Of a stretch of DNA of 64,000 bases, positions 46,765-53,674 are shown in pieces (position 1 is the first letter of the stretch; every line of letters starts with the position of its first letter). This DNA is from Weissella oryzae SG25. GTDB taxonomy: Bacteria > Bacillota > Bacilli > Lactobacillales > Lactobacillaceae. The DNA lies in assembly GCF_000691805.2 (NCBI RefSeq), contig NZ_DF820487.1:95888-159887 (forward strand). Reading direction: 5' to 3'. A model generated the notes under the pieces. It saw only the letters and a list, made by a program, of their open reading frames with translations. It did no database searches and was not told the origin of the DNA. The translations under genes and the position numbers were made by a program.

Positions 46765-46856
46765 GTGTTATACTTTGTTTAACAAATGTGTACATGCCGG
46801 AAAACCTGCATGTCTAAGCTATTCTTGGTTTCGTCGCCGAGGATAGCTTTTTTGTG
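46765..46856 (+). ncRNA. putative small RNA upstream of the toxin locus
   Basis: TATACT (46769-46774) sits within GTGTTATACTTT, the same 12 bases as in the antitoxin RNA promoter at 46932. About 75 bases later comes a strong terminator: AAGCTATTCTTGG with CCGAGGATAGCTT and a T6 tail. Between them is an imperfect hairpin ACATGC...GCATGT. The -35 is weak. No reading frame with a ribosome site lies inside. Confidence 0.5.
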
Positions 46857-46861
46857 TCTAG

Positions 46862-46894
46862 AAAAGCTTTTAACGTGAATCATGATTGCACGTA
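46862..46894. repeat. cassette-boundary repeat, copy 1
   Basis: AAGCTTTTAACGTG, then the palindrome AATCATGATT, then GCACGTA. It is identical over 31 bases to copy 2 at 48079. ACGTG and CACGT flank the inner palindrome, giving near-twofold symmetry. Confidence 0.85.
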
Positions 46895-46912
46895 ATGGTT
46901 AAAACGGATACA

Positions 46913-46941
46913 TGTACATATAAATTTACAAGTGTTATACT
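46913..46941 (+). promoter_or_regulatory. promoter of the candidate antitoxin RNA
   Basis: TGTACA and TATACT are exactly 17 bp apart. Start of transcription is expected about 46947-46949. Confidence 0.75.
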
Positions 46942-46946
46942 TTAAG

Positions 46947-47018
46947 TACGAATTGGAGAAGCAGGCATTGGCCTCTTTTCTTAAACCGTTTAGGAATCGA
47001 CGCCTGAACGGTTTTTAT
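46947..47018 (+). ncRNA. candidate type I antitoxin RNA
   Basis: About 71 bases from the promoter at 46913 to the terminator AAACCGTTTAGG/CCTGAACGGTTT (46983-47014) with a T run. Three segments are complementary to the toxin mRNA encoded next: TACGAATTG (46947-46955) to its first codons (47100-47108), ATTGGCCTC and following bases (46967-46981) to its ribosome-binding site (47072-47086), and the terminator loop ATCGACGC (46996-47003) to the loop of its leader hairpin (47054-47061). All three are in the same antiparallel order. Confidence 0.75.
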
Positions 47019-47032
47019 TTTGCAATTATTTT

Positions 47033-47070
47033 TGGTACACTAATCTTCGTGCCGCGTCGATAAAAGGCAC
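47033..47070 (+). promoter_or_regulatory. promoter and leader hairpin of the toxin gene
   Basis: Extended -10 TGGTACACT (47033-47041) has no clear -35. The leader then forms GTGCC (47049-47053)/GGCAC (47066-47070) with a 12-base loop containing GCGTCGAT, the target of the antitoxin terminator loop. Confidence 0.5.
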
Positions 47071-47090
47071 TAGAGAGGAGGCCAATTGCA

Positions 47091-47195
47091 TTGGTACTTC
47101 AATTCGTATTAGCAGTATTTACTGCTTGTCTGTCATTGGTAGGCAGCGTTGCAACGCCGTTTATTATTGATGTAATTAAGAAACGCAAGAAGTAA
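47091..47195 (+). CDS. 34-residue hydrophobic peptide, candidate type I toxin
   Basis: TTG start with GAGGAGG (47075-47081) 9 bases upstream. The product is one hydrophobic helix (MVLQFVLAVFTACLSLVGSV and on to about residue 28) with a basic tail KKRKK, the design of Fst/Ldr- and TxpA-like membrane toxins. It ends 13 bases before a terminator hairpin. I recognise the architecture, not a family. Its translation start region is complementary to the small RNA upstream. Confidence 0.7.
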   Translation: MVLQFVLAVFTACLSLVGSVATPFIIDVIKKRKK

Positions 47196-47207
47196 TTCTT
47201 GTATCTT

Positions 47208-47232
47208 GGCTCTGCTTTGGCAGGGCTTTTTT
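47208..47232 (+). terminator. terminator of the toxin mRNA
   Basis: GCTCTGC pairs with GCAGGGC (one G-T pair) over a TTTG loop and is followed by TTTTTT. Confidence 0.85.
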
Positions 47233-47950
47233 AAAATATGCTGGTTAATATCTGTATCAATGTAGCTGCACTACTGATAGAACCAATATATTTATTAACT
47301 TTACTTAAGAGAGTGTCTTGTTCATTCTTTGGCAATTTTTCAGTGTTATTTTCAATTTTTTGTAAAAGTGCGACTATAATATGGCGATCATCTACCGATA
47401 AATTAGGATCATTTGTGAAATCATTACTTGCTTGTTGAAGCTTGCTAATGATTAGTTGTTGCGAATTATTAAAGTTAACAGAATTATCTATATTTGTTAT
47501 TTGGCCGTTTCCATTATAGTTATTTGTATAATGATTAGTGAATTGATTGGAAGTTGTTTGATTCATGTTCCTTTTGGCATATACATCAAGAGTTGGACGT
47601 ACAATTTGAAAACCTAAAAACGAATCTTCAGGATTAGAGTTAAACTCATGCTTTGTTATTGAATAAGGAAGTTTTCCATATTGGAATTCGCTATTATCCT
47701 GTATGAATTTGAGCACTGCATTCGCATAATTTTTACTATCTCTATTTTTGTAAATATGAAGACGTAGCAAAATCGTGTCAGCATCATCTGTATGCTGATA
47801 GTCAGTTATATTGTTGATTTCGTCCCAATCTATATCATAACTTGCCAATTTATCCTCTTTAATATTTGATATTTTAGTTAAACAATATATAACAACTATA
47901 AAAGTGATACAAATAATAAACATAAAAATTTTAAAATAATTCCAGATCAT
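47231..47950 (-). CDS. membrane-anchored cargo protein of unknown function
   Basis: 239 residues in the phage cargo block. A single N-terminal membrane helix (about 4-26), a soluble part, an Asn/Thr-rich linker (NQFTNHYTNNYNGNGQITNI), then a helical C-terminal domain ending in a hydrophobic GSISSAATLIQILTSIF. The AT content is higher than in neighbours. The Asn-rich linker with a membrane-seeking end recalls phage-exclusion effectors, but I cannot name a family. It has its own probable promoter (TTGATT, 17 bp, GATTAT near 47990-48015) and GAGGAG before the start. Confidence 0.65.
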   Translation of the reverse strand: MIWNYFKIFMFIICITFIVVIYCLTKISNIKEDKLASYDIDWDEINNITDYQHTDDADTILLRLHIYKNRDSKNYANAVLKFIQDNSEFQYGKLPYSITKHEFNSNPEDSFLGFQIVRPTLDVYAKRNMNQTTSNQFTNHYTNNYNGNGQITNIDNSVNFNNSQQLIISKLQQASNDFTNDPNLSVDDRHIIVALLQKIENNTEKLPKNEQDTLLSKVNKYIGSISSAATLIQILTSIF

Positions 47951-48078
47951 AATAGTCTCCTCTAATCCTACTTTTCGAAATAATCACAACAGTATCACAT
48001 CAAATCAATTTTAGGATACTAATAGTTTAATAATGTAATAAGTTTAAATATCTAATAAATTAATGCTTCCTAAGCTCT

Positions 48079-48109
48079 AAGCTTTTAACGTGAATCATGA
48101 TTGCACGTA
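48079..48109. repeat. cassette-boundary repeat, copy 2
   Basis: Identical to copy 1 over 31 bases. On its right is a CCGTC/GACGG hairpin (48120-48134) just after the stop codon of the next minus-strand gene. Confidence 0.88.
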
Positions 48110-48143
48110 TATATGTATTCCGTCCAACGACGGAAAGATATTA

Positions 48144-48800
48144 TTACCAAGCTAGACCAGCTTGAGCAATTTCAACCTTTGAAGCATACTGCCCGTTTGG
48201 ACGATGCCAACGTCCACGATAATCTTTTGTATATCCACTTGTAGAAACAGGAGTTTGAGCAGCAGCTTGTGATGAAGTTGCTGCCTGTTGGCTTTCGGAA
48301 GCAGAAATTGAAGCTTGCTGACTTTCTGATGCGGCTTTACTGGCAGATTCAGAAGAGGCTTTGTCTATTGCAGCCTGTTTAGAAGAACTTACTGCAGCTT
48401 CAGATGATGAAACAGCAGAGCTTACTTTCTCTGGGGAGATTTTAGTTACTAGATAGATATATTTTAACTTTCCATGCTTGTCTAATTTGAATTTTGGAGT
48501 TGAGACTTTTGCAGAATTGATATGCAATGAATCAATAGATGGGACATCATGGTTATTTGAATCAGTAACTTTTATAGTGGCTTTTTTAAATGTTGAACTC
48601 TTTTTCAAGGCTTTTTTAGCGTCTTTAACACTTTTGCCTTTTATTTTTAGTTTGTCAGCTTTCTTTTGATACTGCTTGGTACTGCTGCTTTTATTCGCAC
48701 TAACTTGGTTTGTTAATACTGAAGAAGAGAAATCCGAACTAACTCCTAAAAGCGTTGTTAATAACATTAACCAAACATATTTATTAAGACGTTTAAACAT
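48144..48800 (-). CDS. secreted cargo protein with Ser/Ala-rich region
   Basis: 218 residues. Signal peptide KRLNKYVWLMLLTTLLGV with cleavage expected near QVSA; a small lysine-rich domain; a Ser/Ala/Glu-rich stretch (about 130-185); and a C-terminal motif YRGRWHRPNGQYASKVEIAQ, seen in exported proteins of LAB prophages. I chose the ATG at 48800 because GGGTGA precedes it by 6 bases; the frame is open to 48863, inside a boundary repeat. Function unknown. Confidence 0.7.
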   Translation of the reverse strand: MFKRLNKYVWLMLLTTLLGVSSDFSSSVLTNQVSANKSSSTKQYQKKADKLKIKGKSVKDAKKALKKSSTFKKATIKVTDSNNHDVPSIDSLHINSAKVSTPKFKLDKHGKLKYIYLVTKISPEKVSSAVSSSEAAVSSSKQAAIDKASSESASKAASESQQASISASESQQAATSSQAAAQTPVSTSGYTKDYRGRWHRPNGQYASKVEIAQAGLAW

Positions 48801-48843
48801 AAAATTCACCCAAAAAAGTGATACCCAAATCACTACTCCTACA

Positions 48844-48874
48844 GTGCTTTTAACGTGGTTCATGTTTGCACGTG
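48844..48874. repeat. cassette-boundary repeat, copy 3
   Basis: Same element with a few changes (GTGCTTTTAACGTG, TTCATGTTTG, CACGTG). On its right TATATGTAT and an imperfect CCTACCT/AGGTGGG hairpin (48885-48904) mirror the layout beside copy 2. Confidence 0.8.
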
Positions 48875-48909
48875 TATATGTATCCCACCTAAAACAGGTA
48901 GGTAATGTG

Positions 48910-49278
48910 CTAATTCCAACGGCTTTGCTTAGATGGTAGCAACATTAAAATAATGAACCAAATATTACCGATTACTGGTACAAAGTTAATAAGAATCCAG
49001 AAGCCTGAGCGATTGGTATCGTGAAGACGGCGGAATTTGACTGATAATGTAGCAATCCAGATAATAATTGAAATGATGTATAGAATTCCAACTGATCCAG
49101 CTCCAGCAAGCCTTACGGATGATGTATCAGGTAAAATACCAGCAGCTCCTCCAAATGAAACACCAATAATTAGCCCTAAAATATAGTTTATAATTACAGG
49201 CCACCAATAATCTGCACGACCCGAAACCCCAGAAAAATCAAAGATATTAACCCAAAACTTCTTATATGACTCAATCAT
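48910..49278 (-). CDS. DUF805 family membrane protein
   Basis: 122 residues. The DUF805 pattern is clear: FDFSGVSGRADYWWPVIIN at the N-terminus, several membrane helices, and KFRRLHDTNRSGFWILI near residue 80. Of two adjacent ATG codons I chose the second, 6 bases from AGGAGG. Function of the family is unknown; it is frequent in mobile regions. Confidence 0.85.
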   Translation of the reverse strand: MIESYKKFWVNIFDFSGVSGRADYWWPVIINYILGLIIGVSFGGAAGILPDTSSVRLAGAGSVGILYIISIIIWIATLSVKFRRLHDTNRSGFWILINFVPVIGNIWFIILMLLPSKQSRWN

Positions 49279-49297
49279 CATATACCTCCTCTTTATC

Positions 49298-49329
49298 AAA
49301 GCTTTTAACGTGAATCATGTTTGCACGTA
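49298..49329. repeat. cassette-boundary repeat, copy 4
   Basis: One mismatch to copies 1 and 2 over 31 bases (ATGTTT for ATGATT). An ATTTGT/ACAAAT hairpin (49330-49347) follows on the right. Confidence 0.87.
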
Positions 49330-49372
49330 ATTTGTTCTAAGACAAATGTAGTTTAATTCCTGAAAAATTTGC

Positions 49373-49819
49373 TTATTTCGAATGAATATATGAATATTCT
49401 GTTTGAAGTTCACCAGTTGTTTCCATGCTATCAGGAGTTGCTAATAATGCTTCTTCAGTTGACATACCTTTATTTTGAACAAGCCAAGCTGCTGGAGTCA
49501 TACCATAAGTATTAATGAAACCTGATAGAGTATTTGTATCTTTTGAAATATTAGTAGTGCTAGGTTCCTTACTTGTTGTTTCAGTAGAAGATACTGTCTT
49601 ATTTGAGGACGCTGCAGCAGAACCAGTTGAATTATGTACACTCGTAGTCGAAGATGAGTTTGAAATTTTTACTCCCGATTGCGAGTTACTATTGTTTATT
49701 TTTGCACTCACAGTTTTGTTACTACTAATTTGGTGACTTGAAACGTATATGAACGTTCCGCCTATAATTCCCAAAATAAAAATAAGTGCTATAGCTACCA
49801 AGTATATTTTTCTAGTCAT
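49373..49819 (-). CDS. membrane-anchored Ser/Thr-rich cargo protein
   Basis: 148 residues. An N-terminal membrane helix (YLVAIALIFILGIIGGTFIY) without a lipobox Cys, a long Ser/Thr/Asn linker, and a compact C-terminal domain (GFINTYGMTPAAWLVQNKGM, then STEEALLATPD) that recalls short domains of LAB phage surface proteins such as superinfection-exclusion lipoproteins. That link is a guess. The second of two ATG codons is preferred for spacing from AGGAG. Confidence 0.65.
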   Translation of the reverse strand: MTRKIYLVAIALIFILGIIGGTFIYVSSHQISSNKTVSAKINNSNSQSGVKISNSSSTTSVHNSTGSAAASSNKTVSSTETTSKEPSTTNISKDTNTLSGFINTYGMTPAAWLVQNKGMSTEEALLATPDSMETTGELQTEYSYIHSK

Positions 49820-49860
49820 CATTATCTCCTAATGAATAATAATATTAAAATAATGTTTTC

Positions 49861-49894
49861 TTAGCTTTTAAAACGAATAATTCCAAACGTAAAG
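49861..49894. repeat. cassette-boundary repeat, degenerate copy 5
   Basis: AGCTTTTAAAACGAATAATT then CCAAACGTA keeps the outer AGCTTTTAA and ACGTA and about half of the centre. It sits at the expected place, upstream of the fourth cassette gene. Confidence 0.5.
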
Positions 49895-49915
49895 TTTATT
49901 TTGTCACAAACAAGT

Positions 49916-50314
49916 TTAAAAAAAAGTGCCAGCTAAGGCAGTTAATTTATCAATAATAGAATCCTGAAGATATGCTGGAGTTCCCATAGCTTCCATAAAG
50001 AATAACCAATTATTAGGGCACTCGTAAGAACACCATCTTTCTAGTAAGTAGTCTAAAGCCAAATCATGCGCTTCAGCTTCATCAGGATTTCTAAAATCAT
50101 ATTCTGGGTTTCTTCGGTGATGATGTTTTAGGGCATGAATATACTCTTCGGATAACTCATATAGACTGGCTAAGTCAGGGTTATAAATTATTAACTCTCG
50201 TGTATTGTCTGTACATGCGTGAAGAGTTTCAATTTCAGCAGTTTCGACACAAAATCCAAGTTTATTAATTGAATTTAAAATGTCATCCAAAATCCAGTCT
50301 TTAATTTTGTTCAT
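49916..50314 (-). CDS. ImmA/IrrE-like protein beside the repressor
   Basis: 132 residues. The segment LSEEYIHALKHHHRR with the downstream EAEAHDLALDYLL follows the ImmA/IrrE metalloprotease outline. The zinc motif reads EEYIH, with Glu where HExxH has the first His, a variant common in phage-encoded members. ImmA-type proteins cleave the neighbouring repressor on DNA damage. Three bases after the repressor gene, same operon. Confidence 0.75.
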   Translation of the reverse strand: MNKIKDWILDDILNSINKLGFCVETAEIETLHACTDNTRELIIYNPDLASLYELSEEYIHALKHHHRRNPEYDFRNPDEAEAHDLALDYLLERWCSYECPNNWLFFMEAMGTPAYLQDSIIDKLTALAGTFF

Positions 50315-50317
50315 GAT

Positions 50318-50686
50318 TTACTTTTCTCCACGTTTTGGATATTTTGCTAAGACTGCTTTAATAATGGCCCAATCTTCATCAGATATAGCCTGACCATTTG
50401 CTGATAGTATGTCATTACGTTCGTCATCTGACACTTCATATAAATCAAATTTTTTCTTTTCCCCATTCCTAGCGGAGTGGGGCTTTTTTTCGTCTGTGTT
50501 GCCTAACAGGTAGTCTACTGAGACGTTTAATTTATCAGCAACAGCACTTAAAGCAGTTGCACTAGGTTTATTAGTTTTCCAACCATATATTACATTTTGA
50601 GATAGTCCAGCTGCTTCGGCTAAAGTTTTTAAACTACTATAGCCTTGCTTTTTTGAAGCTTCTTTTACGCGCTCAAATATAGTCAT
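50318..50686 (-). CDS. CI-like phage repressor (XRE family)
   Basis: 122 residues. Helix-turn-helix SLKTLAEAAGLSQNVIYGWK near residues 19-38, then ADKLNVSVDYLLGNTDEKK. There is no S24 peptidase domain, so it cannot autocleave like lambda CI; induction probably needs the adjacent ImmA-like protein or an antirepressor. ATG 50686 has GGAG 7 bases upstream. Confidence 0.88.
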   Translation of the reverse strand: MTIFERVKEASKKQGYSSLKTLAEAAGLSQNVIYGWKTNKPSATALSAVADKLNVSVDYLLGNTDEKKPHSARNGEKKKFDLYEVSDDERNDILSANGQAISDEDWAIIKAVLAKYPKRGEK

Positions 50687-50719
50687 ATCAATACTCCAAT
50701 TTGGCAATGAATCTATAAT

Positions 50720-50907
50720 CACATATTTATTTAAAAAAACTCTTGCTTTCACATAAATATGTGCTAATATTATTCATGTACCTAAGTTCTTTAAAAAAGC
50801 GATGTACAAAACAAAAGCAAATAAAACCAGTATGACGGTAAGATTAGTTGCTTCGTTAGTGTTTTAGTGCACTTATTTATGTGTATATACTAGCACATAT
50901 TTATGTG
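50720..50907. promoter_or_regulatory. lysogeny switch: four repressor operators and divergent promoters
   Basis: Four sites fit CACATAWWTATGTG: 50720-50733 (right half degenerate), 50750-50763 (perfect), 50870-50883 (one change) and 50894-50907 (perfect). A rightward promoter TTGCTT (50743)-16 bp-TAATAT spans the second site. Another, TTTAGT (50863)-17 bp-TATACT (50886-50891), lies between the third and fourth. On the minus strand a TATAGA -10 for the repressor gene lies beside the first. No gene is visible in 50687-50965. Confidence 0.85.
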
Positions 50908-50965
50908 AAGGTAAACAAAATAAAAGAACAAAAGTACACCAAATAATAAAAGGAGGATTGCATAT

Positions 50966-51196
50966 ATGGTGGCAGTAACGATTGACCGTGATTATCTAGC
51001 TCGTGTAGGTCGGCTAGTTGGTAAGATTTTCGAAACTAAAAACATTGCCGGTGTGAACGAAACGGCAGTAATAAATTATCTTGGCATTTCAAAGACAACA
51101 TGGAACAACGTTAAAAAAGGTACAGCTGGAACTACTACAGCAGAACGAGTTTTAAATGACGCTGAGAAGTATGTTGACGGAATTTTGAATAGATAG
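50966..51196 (+). CDS. Cro-like DNA-binding protein
   Basis: 76 residues, first early gene right of the switch, with AAAGGAGG upstream. Helix-turn-helix-like NETAVINYLGISKTTWNNVK lies in the middle. Position and size suggest the Cro role; no close family recognised. Confidence 0.7.
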   Translation: MVAVTIDRDYLARVGRLVGKIFETKNIAGVNETAVINYLGISKTTWNNVKKGTAGTTTAERVLNDAEKYVDGILNR

Positions 51197-51208
51197 GGGA
51201 CGTGAGGA

Positions 51209-51976
51209 ATGAATGAAGTACAAATCTTTAATGGTTTAAAAGTTAAAGAAGTAAATGGTGAAATTTTCTTTGATGCAGAAACAACAGCGACTGGATTAGG
51301 TATTACCACTTTTGCCAAAAGTGGCAAAAACTATGTTCGTTGGCCTCGAGTTAATGAATATTTGGGTAATTTTTCCCAGAAAGTTGGGAAAGGTGATTTC
51401 ATTACAGAACCACAATTCTATAAGTTGGCCATTAAGGCTAACAACGCAGCAGCTGAAAAGTTTCAAGATTGGGTTACGAGTGAAGTACTGCCGTCGATTA
51501 GGAAGCGTGGTGCATATCTAACAGATTCAAAAGTAGAAGAAGTCCTAGCTGACCCAGACACGATTATCAAGCTTGCTACACAAGTAAAGCAAGAACGAGC
51601 TGAGAAGCTAATGCTGGCACAACAAGTTGCAGAAAGTCGTCCAAAGGCTGATTACTACGACAAGATTATGAAATCAAAGTCTTTAGTAACAATTAGTCAA
51701 ATTGCAGAAGATTATGGTTGGTCTGCTCAAAAAATGAACGCAAAGCTTTATCAGTTGAGAGTTCAACATAAAGTGGGTGGTCAATGGCTACTCTATTCAA
51801 AGCATAAGAATCACGGCTATACGTTTAGTGAGACACAAGATATTTCGCAGCGTGTTGGTCAGGATAAGGTTGTTATGAATACTAAATGGACTCAAAAAGG
51901 ACGTGTATTCATTTATAACTTGTTAAAAAACGAAGGCATCCTACCTAGTATTGAACTAGATGTCAGCGCTTCGTAA
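51209..51976 (+). CDS. phage antirepressor, BRO-N plus KilAC domains
   Basis: 255 residues. An N-terminal BRO/ANT domain (VNGEIFFDAETTATGLGI to EVLPSIRKRGAYL) and a C-terminal KilAC domain from about 125 (VTISQIAEDYGWSAQKMNAKL). Such proteins inactivate the lysogenic repressor. A second antirepressor follows at 52944. Confidence 0.9.
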   Translation: MNEVQIFNGLKVKEVNGEIFFDAETTATGLGITTFAKSGKNYVRWPRVNEYLGNFSQKVGKGDFITEPQFYKLAIKANNAAAEKFQDWVTSEVLPSIRKRGAYLTDSKVEEVLADPDTIIKLATQVKQERAEKLMLAQQVAESRPKADYYDKIMKSKSLVTISQIAEDYGWSAQKMNAKLYQLRVQHKVGGQWLLYSKHKNHGYTFSETQDISQRVGQDKVVMNTKWTQKGRVFIYNLLKNEGILPSIELDVSAS

Positions 51977-52005
51977 GCATCAATTTAAGCAGGAGGCATA
52001 ACAAA

Positions 52006-52284
52006 ATGGAAAATGATTTAAGTACATTCCAAGAAATTATTGGAATAGCTAAGGACCTAGAACAACTTCGCATTAAACAGCAAGAGGATTTATCAGCGAC
52101 GGAAAAAGATTTTGTCAATAAGATAGTTGAACAATTATTACAAAAAAATACGACCTATTTAGATGCTTTAAATGAGTTAAAGCAAAATAGGCCGATTCAA
52201 GATGATTTTTATCAAAATAGTATCTTCGAAAAAATCTCGGGAAAAATTGTTGAATATGCTATGAAACAAGAGCCTAGGGTTTGA
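52006..52284 (+). CDS. phage protein of unknown function, helical
   Basis: 92 residues, mostly charged helices (IGIAKDLEQLRIKQQEDLSA). AGGAGG precedes the ATG. No family recognised. Its 3' end overlaps the convergent gene by 11 bases. Confidence 0.6.
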   Translation: MENDLSTFQEIIGIAKDLEQLRIKQQEDLSATEKDFVNKIVEQLLQKNTTYLDALNELKQNRPIQDDFYQNSIFEKISGKIVEYAMKQEPRV

Positions 52285-52606
52285 AGATATTAACGATCGA
52301 ACCTGCCCAATTTAGGACATCTTTAACGTCATTAACAAATTTCTTTTCGCCAAATTCTATTCCTTTGTCGGTAAGTTTGACTTCCATTGGGAGGTTACTA
52401 CCATACGAGGCGTCAAGGTATTCTGCTTTAACTAATTCGCCGATATAGTCAGCAGTGTCTACCAAAGAGATGTTTAGATTTAGTGCAGCATGAAGTTCTT
52501 CATAATGACCAAATTTTTTTGCGTTTGAACGACTAGAACCCGCTTTTATTTTATCCTTATAATTTTTGAATATTAGGACTAATAGTTTTTCAGCATCAGA
52601 TGTCAA
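52274..52606 (-). CDS. minus-strand phage protein, winged-helix-like
   Basis: 110 residues, lying against the direction of its neighbours. EYLDASYGSNLPMEVKLTDKG resembles the wing of a small winged-helix regulator, as in YjcQ-type phage proteins; the match is by pattern only. TTG 52606 was chosen because GAGGTG lies 6 bases upstream; a GTG inside that site (52615) is the alternative. An isolated inverted gene here is usually a regulator or a lysogenic gene. Confidence 0.6.
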   Translation of the reverse strand: MTSDAEKLLVLIFKNYKDKIKAGSSRSNAKKFGHYEELHAALNLNISLVDTADYIGELVKAEYLDASYGSNLPMEVKLTDKGIEFGEKKFVNDVKDVLNWAGSIVNIFKP

Positions 52607-52681
52607 TTTTATCACCTCGTTTAAATTATTGAAGAGTATTAATTACTTACTAATTAATCATATCACAAGGAGGACTATTAT

Positions 52682-52930
52682 ATGTCAACGATTACTAAAG
52701 AAGAAGTTCGAAAAGCAAACTGGACAATTCAACAAGCACAGCAGGCGTTTGCAAACTATTTTAAAGATTCAGATTTTACAACTGATGAATTGGCAAAGCT
52801 AATTGGAACTTCCCGTAATTATGTTACTCGTATCATTGCTGGAGATGAAAAGACACCAGCAGCAAAGAAACATTTAAAAACATTTTTTGAATACACACAT
52901 TACAACGGTGTTAGCTGGTTAGAACGGTAG
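52682..52930 (+). CDS. small helix-turn-helix phage protein
   Basis: 82 residues. FTTDELAKLIGTSRNYVTRI near residues 33-52 is a helix-turn-helix. AAGGAGG precedes the ATG. Divergent from the minus-strand gene with 75 bp between them, so the pair may form a second regulatory switch. Confidence 0.72.
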   Translation: MSTITKEEVRKANWTIQQAQQAFANYFKDSDFTTDELAKLIGTSRNYVTRIIAGDEKTPAAKKHLKTFFEYTHYNGVSWLER

Positions 52931-52943
52931 AGAGGTTTTAAAT

Positions 52944-53672
52944 ATGAACGAATTGATTAAAGTTCAAACAACTAAGCAAGGCGAACAACGGGTCAGTGCT
53001 CGTGACTTGCATAAGACGTTAGATTCAAAAAAGCGGTTTAGTGATTGGTGGAAGCAATGGGGCTTTAAATACATTGACGGTATTGATTATTTTGCCGGTC
53101 ACTCCGAGGTGACCACCAACCAATATGGCGCAACGAAACTTATGGACGATTATTTCTTAACAACTGAAACAGCTAAATCTATTTCAATGTTGACGGATAC
53201 ACAGCGTGGAGATGAAGTTCGTAACTATTTCATTGCAGTTGAGAAAGCTTTTAATTCACCTGAAATGATGATGGCACGTTCTCTACAGTACGCAGAAAGC
53301 AAAATGCTAAATTATGAGTCACAGATTGCGGAGATGAAGCCTAAAGCAATCTTTGCCGATGCTGTGAATGTTAGCCATCAGACAATTTTAGTTGGTGATT
53401 TAGCTAAGTTAATTTCTCAAAATGGTGTACAAATTGGTCAAAATCGACTGTTTGGTTGGCTACGAGATAATGGATATCTTCATAAACAAGGTAGCCAGTA
53501 TAACCGGCCTACACAACGGTACATTGACCAAGGACTTTTTAAAGTTAAGGAAAGCTCACATGCCAATCCAGACGGTTCTGTGAAACTAACGTTCACAACC
53601 AAAGTCACTGGCAAAGGCCAGCAATACTTTGTTAATAAATTTCTGAATTATTTAGATGTGAAGGAGGTATAG
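52944..53672 (+). CDS. phage antirepressor, AntA/AntB plus KilAC domains
   Basis: 242 residues. The N-terminal AntA/AntB domain (VSARDLHKTLDSKKRFSDWW) is followed by a KilAC domain from about 125 (VLVGDLAKLISQNGVQIGQN-like stretch, then LFGWLRDNGYLH). Different N-terminal domain from the antirepressor at 51209, so the two may bind different partners. Confidence 0.92.
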   Translation: MNELIKVQTTKQGEQRVSARDLHKTLDSKKRFSDWWKQWGFKYIDGIDYFAGHSEVTTNQYGATKLMDDYFLTTETAKSISMLTDTQRGDEVRNYFIAVEKAFNSPEMMMARSLQYAESKMLNYESQIAEMKPKAIFADAVNVSHQTILVGDLAKLISQNGVQIGQNRLFGWLRDNGYLHKQGSQYNRPTQRYIDQGLFKVKESSHANPDGSVKLTFTTKVTGKGQQYFVNKFLNYLDVKEV

Positions 53673-53674
53673 AG

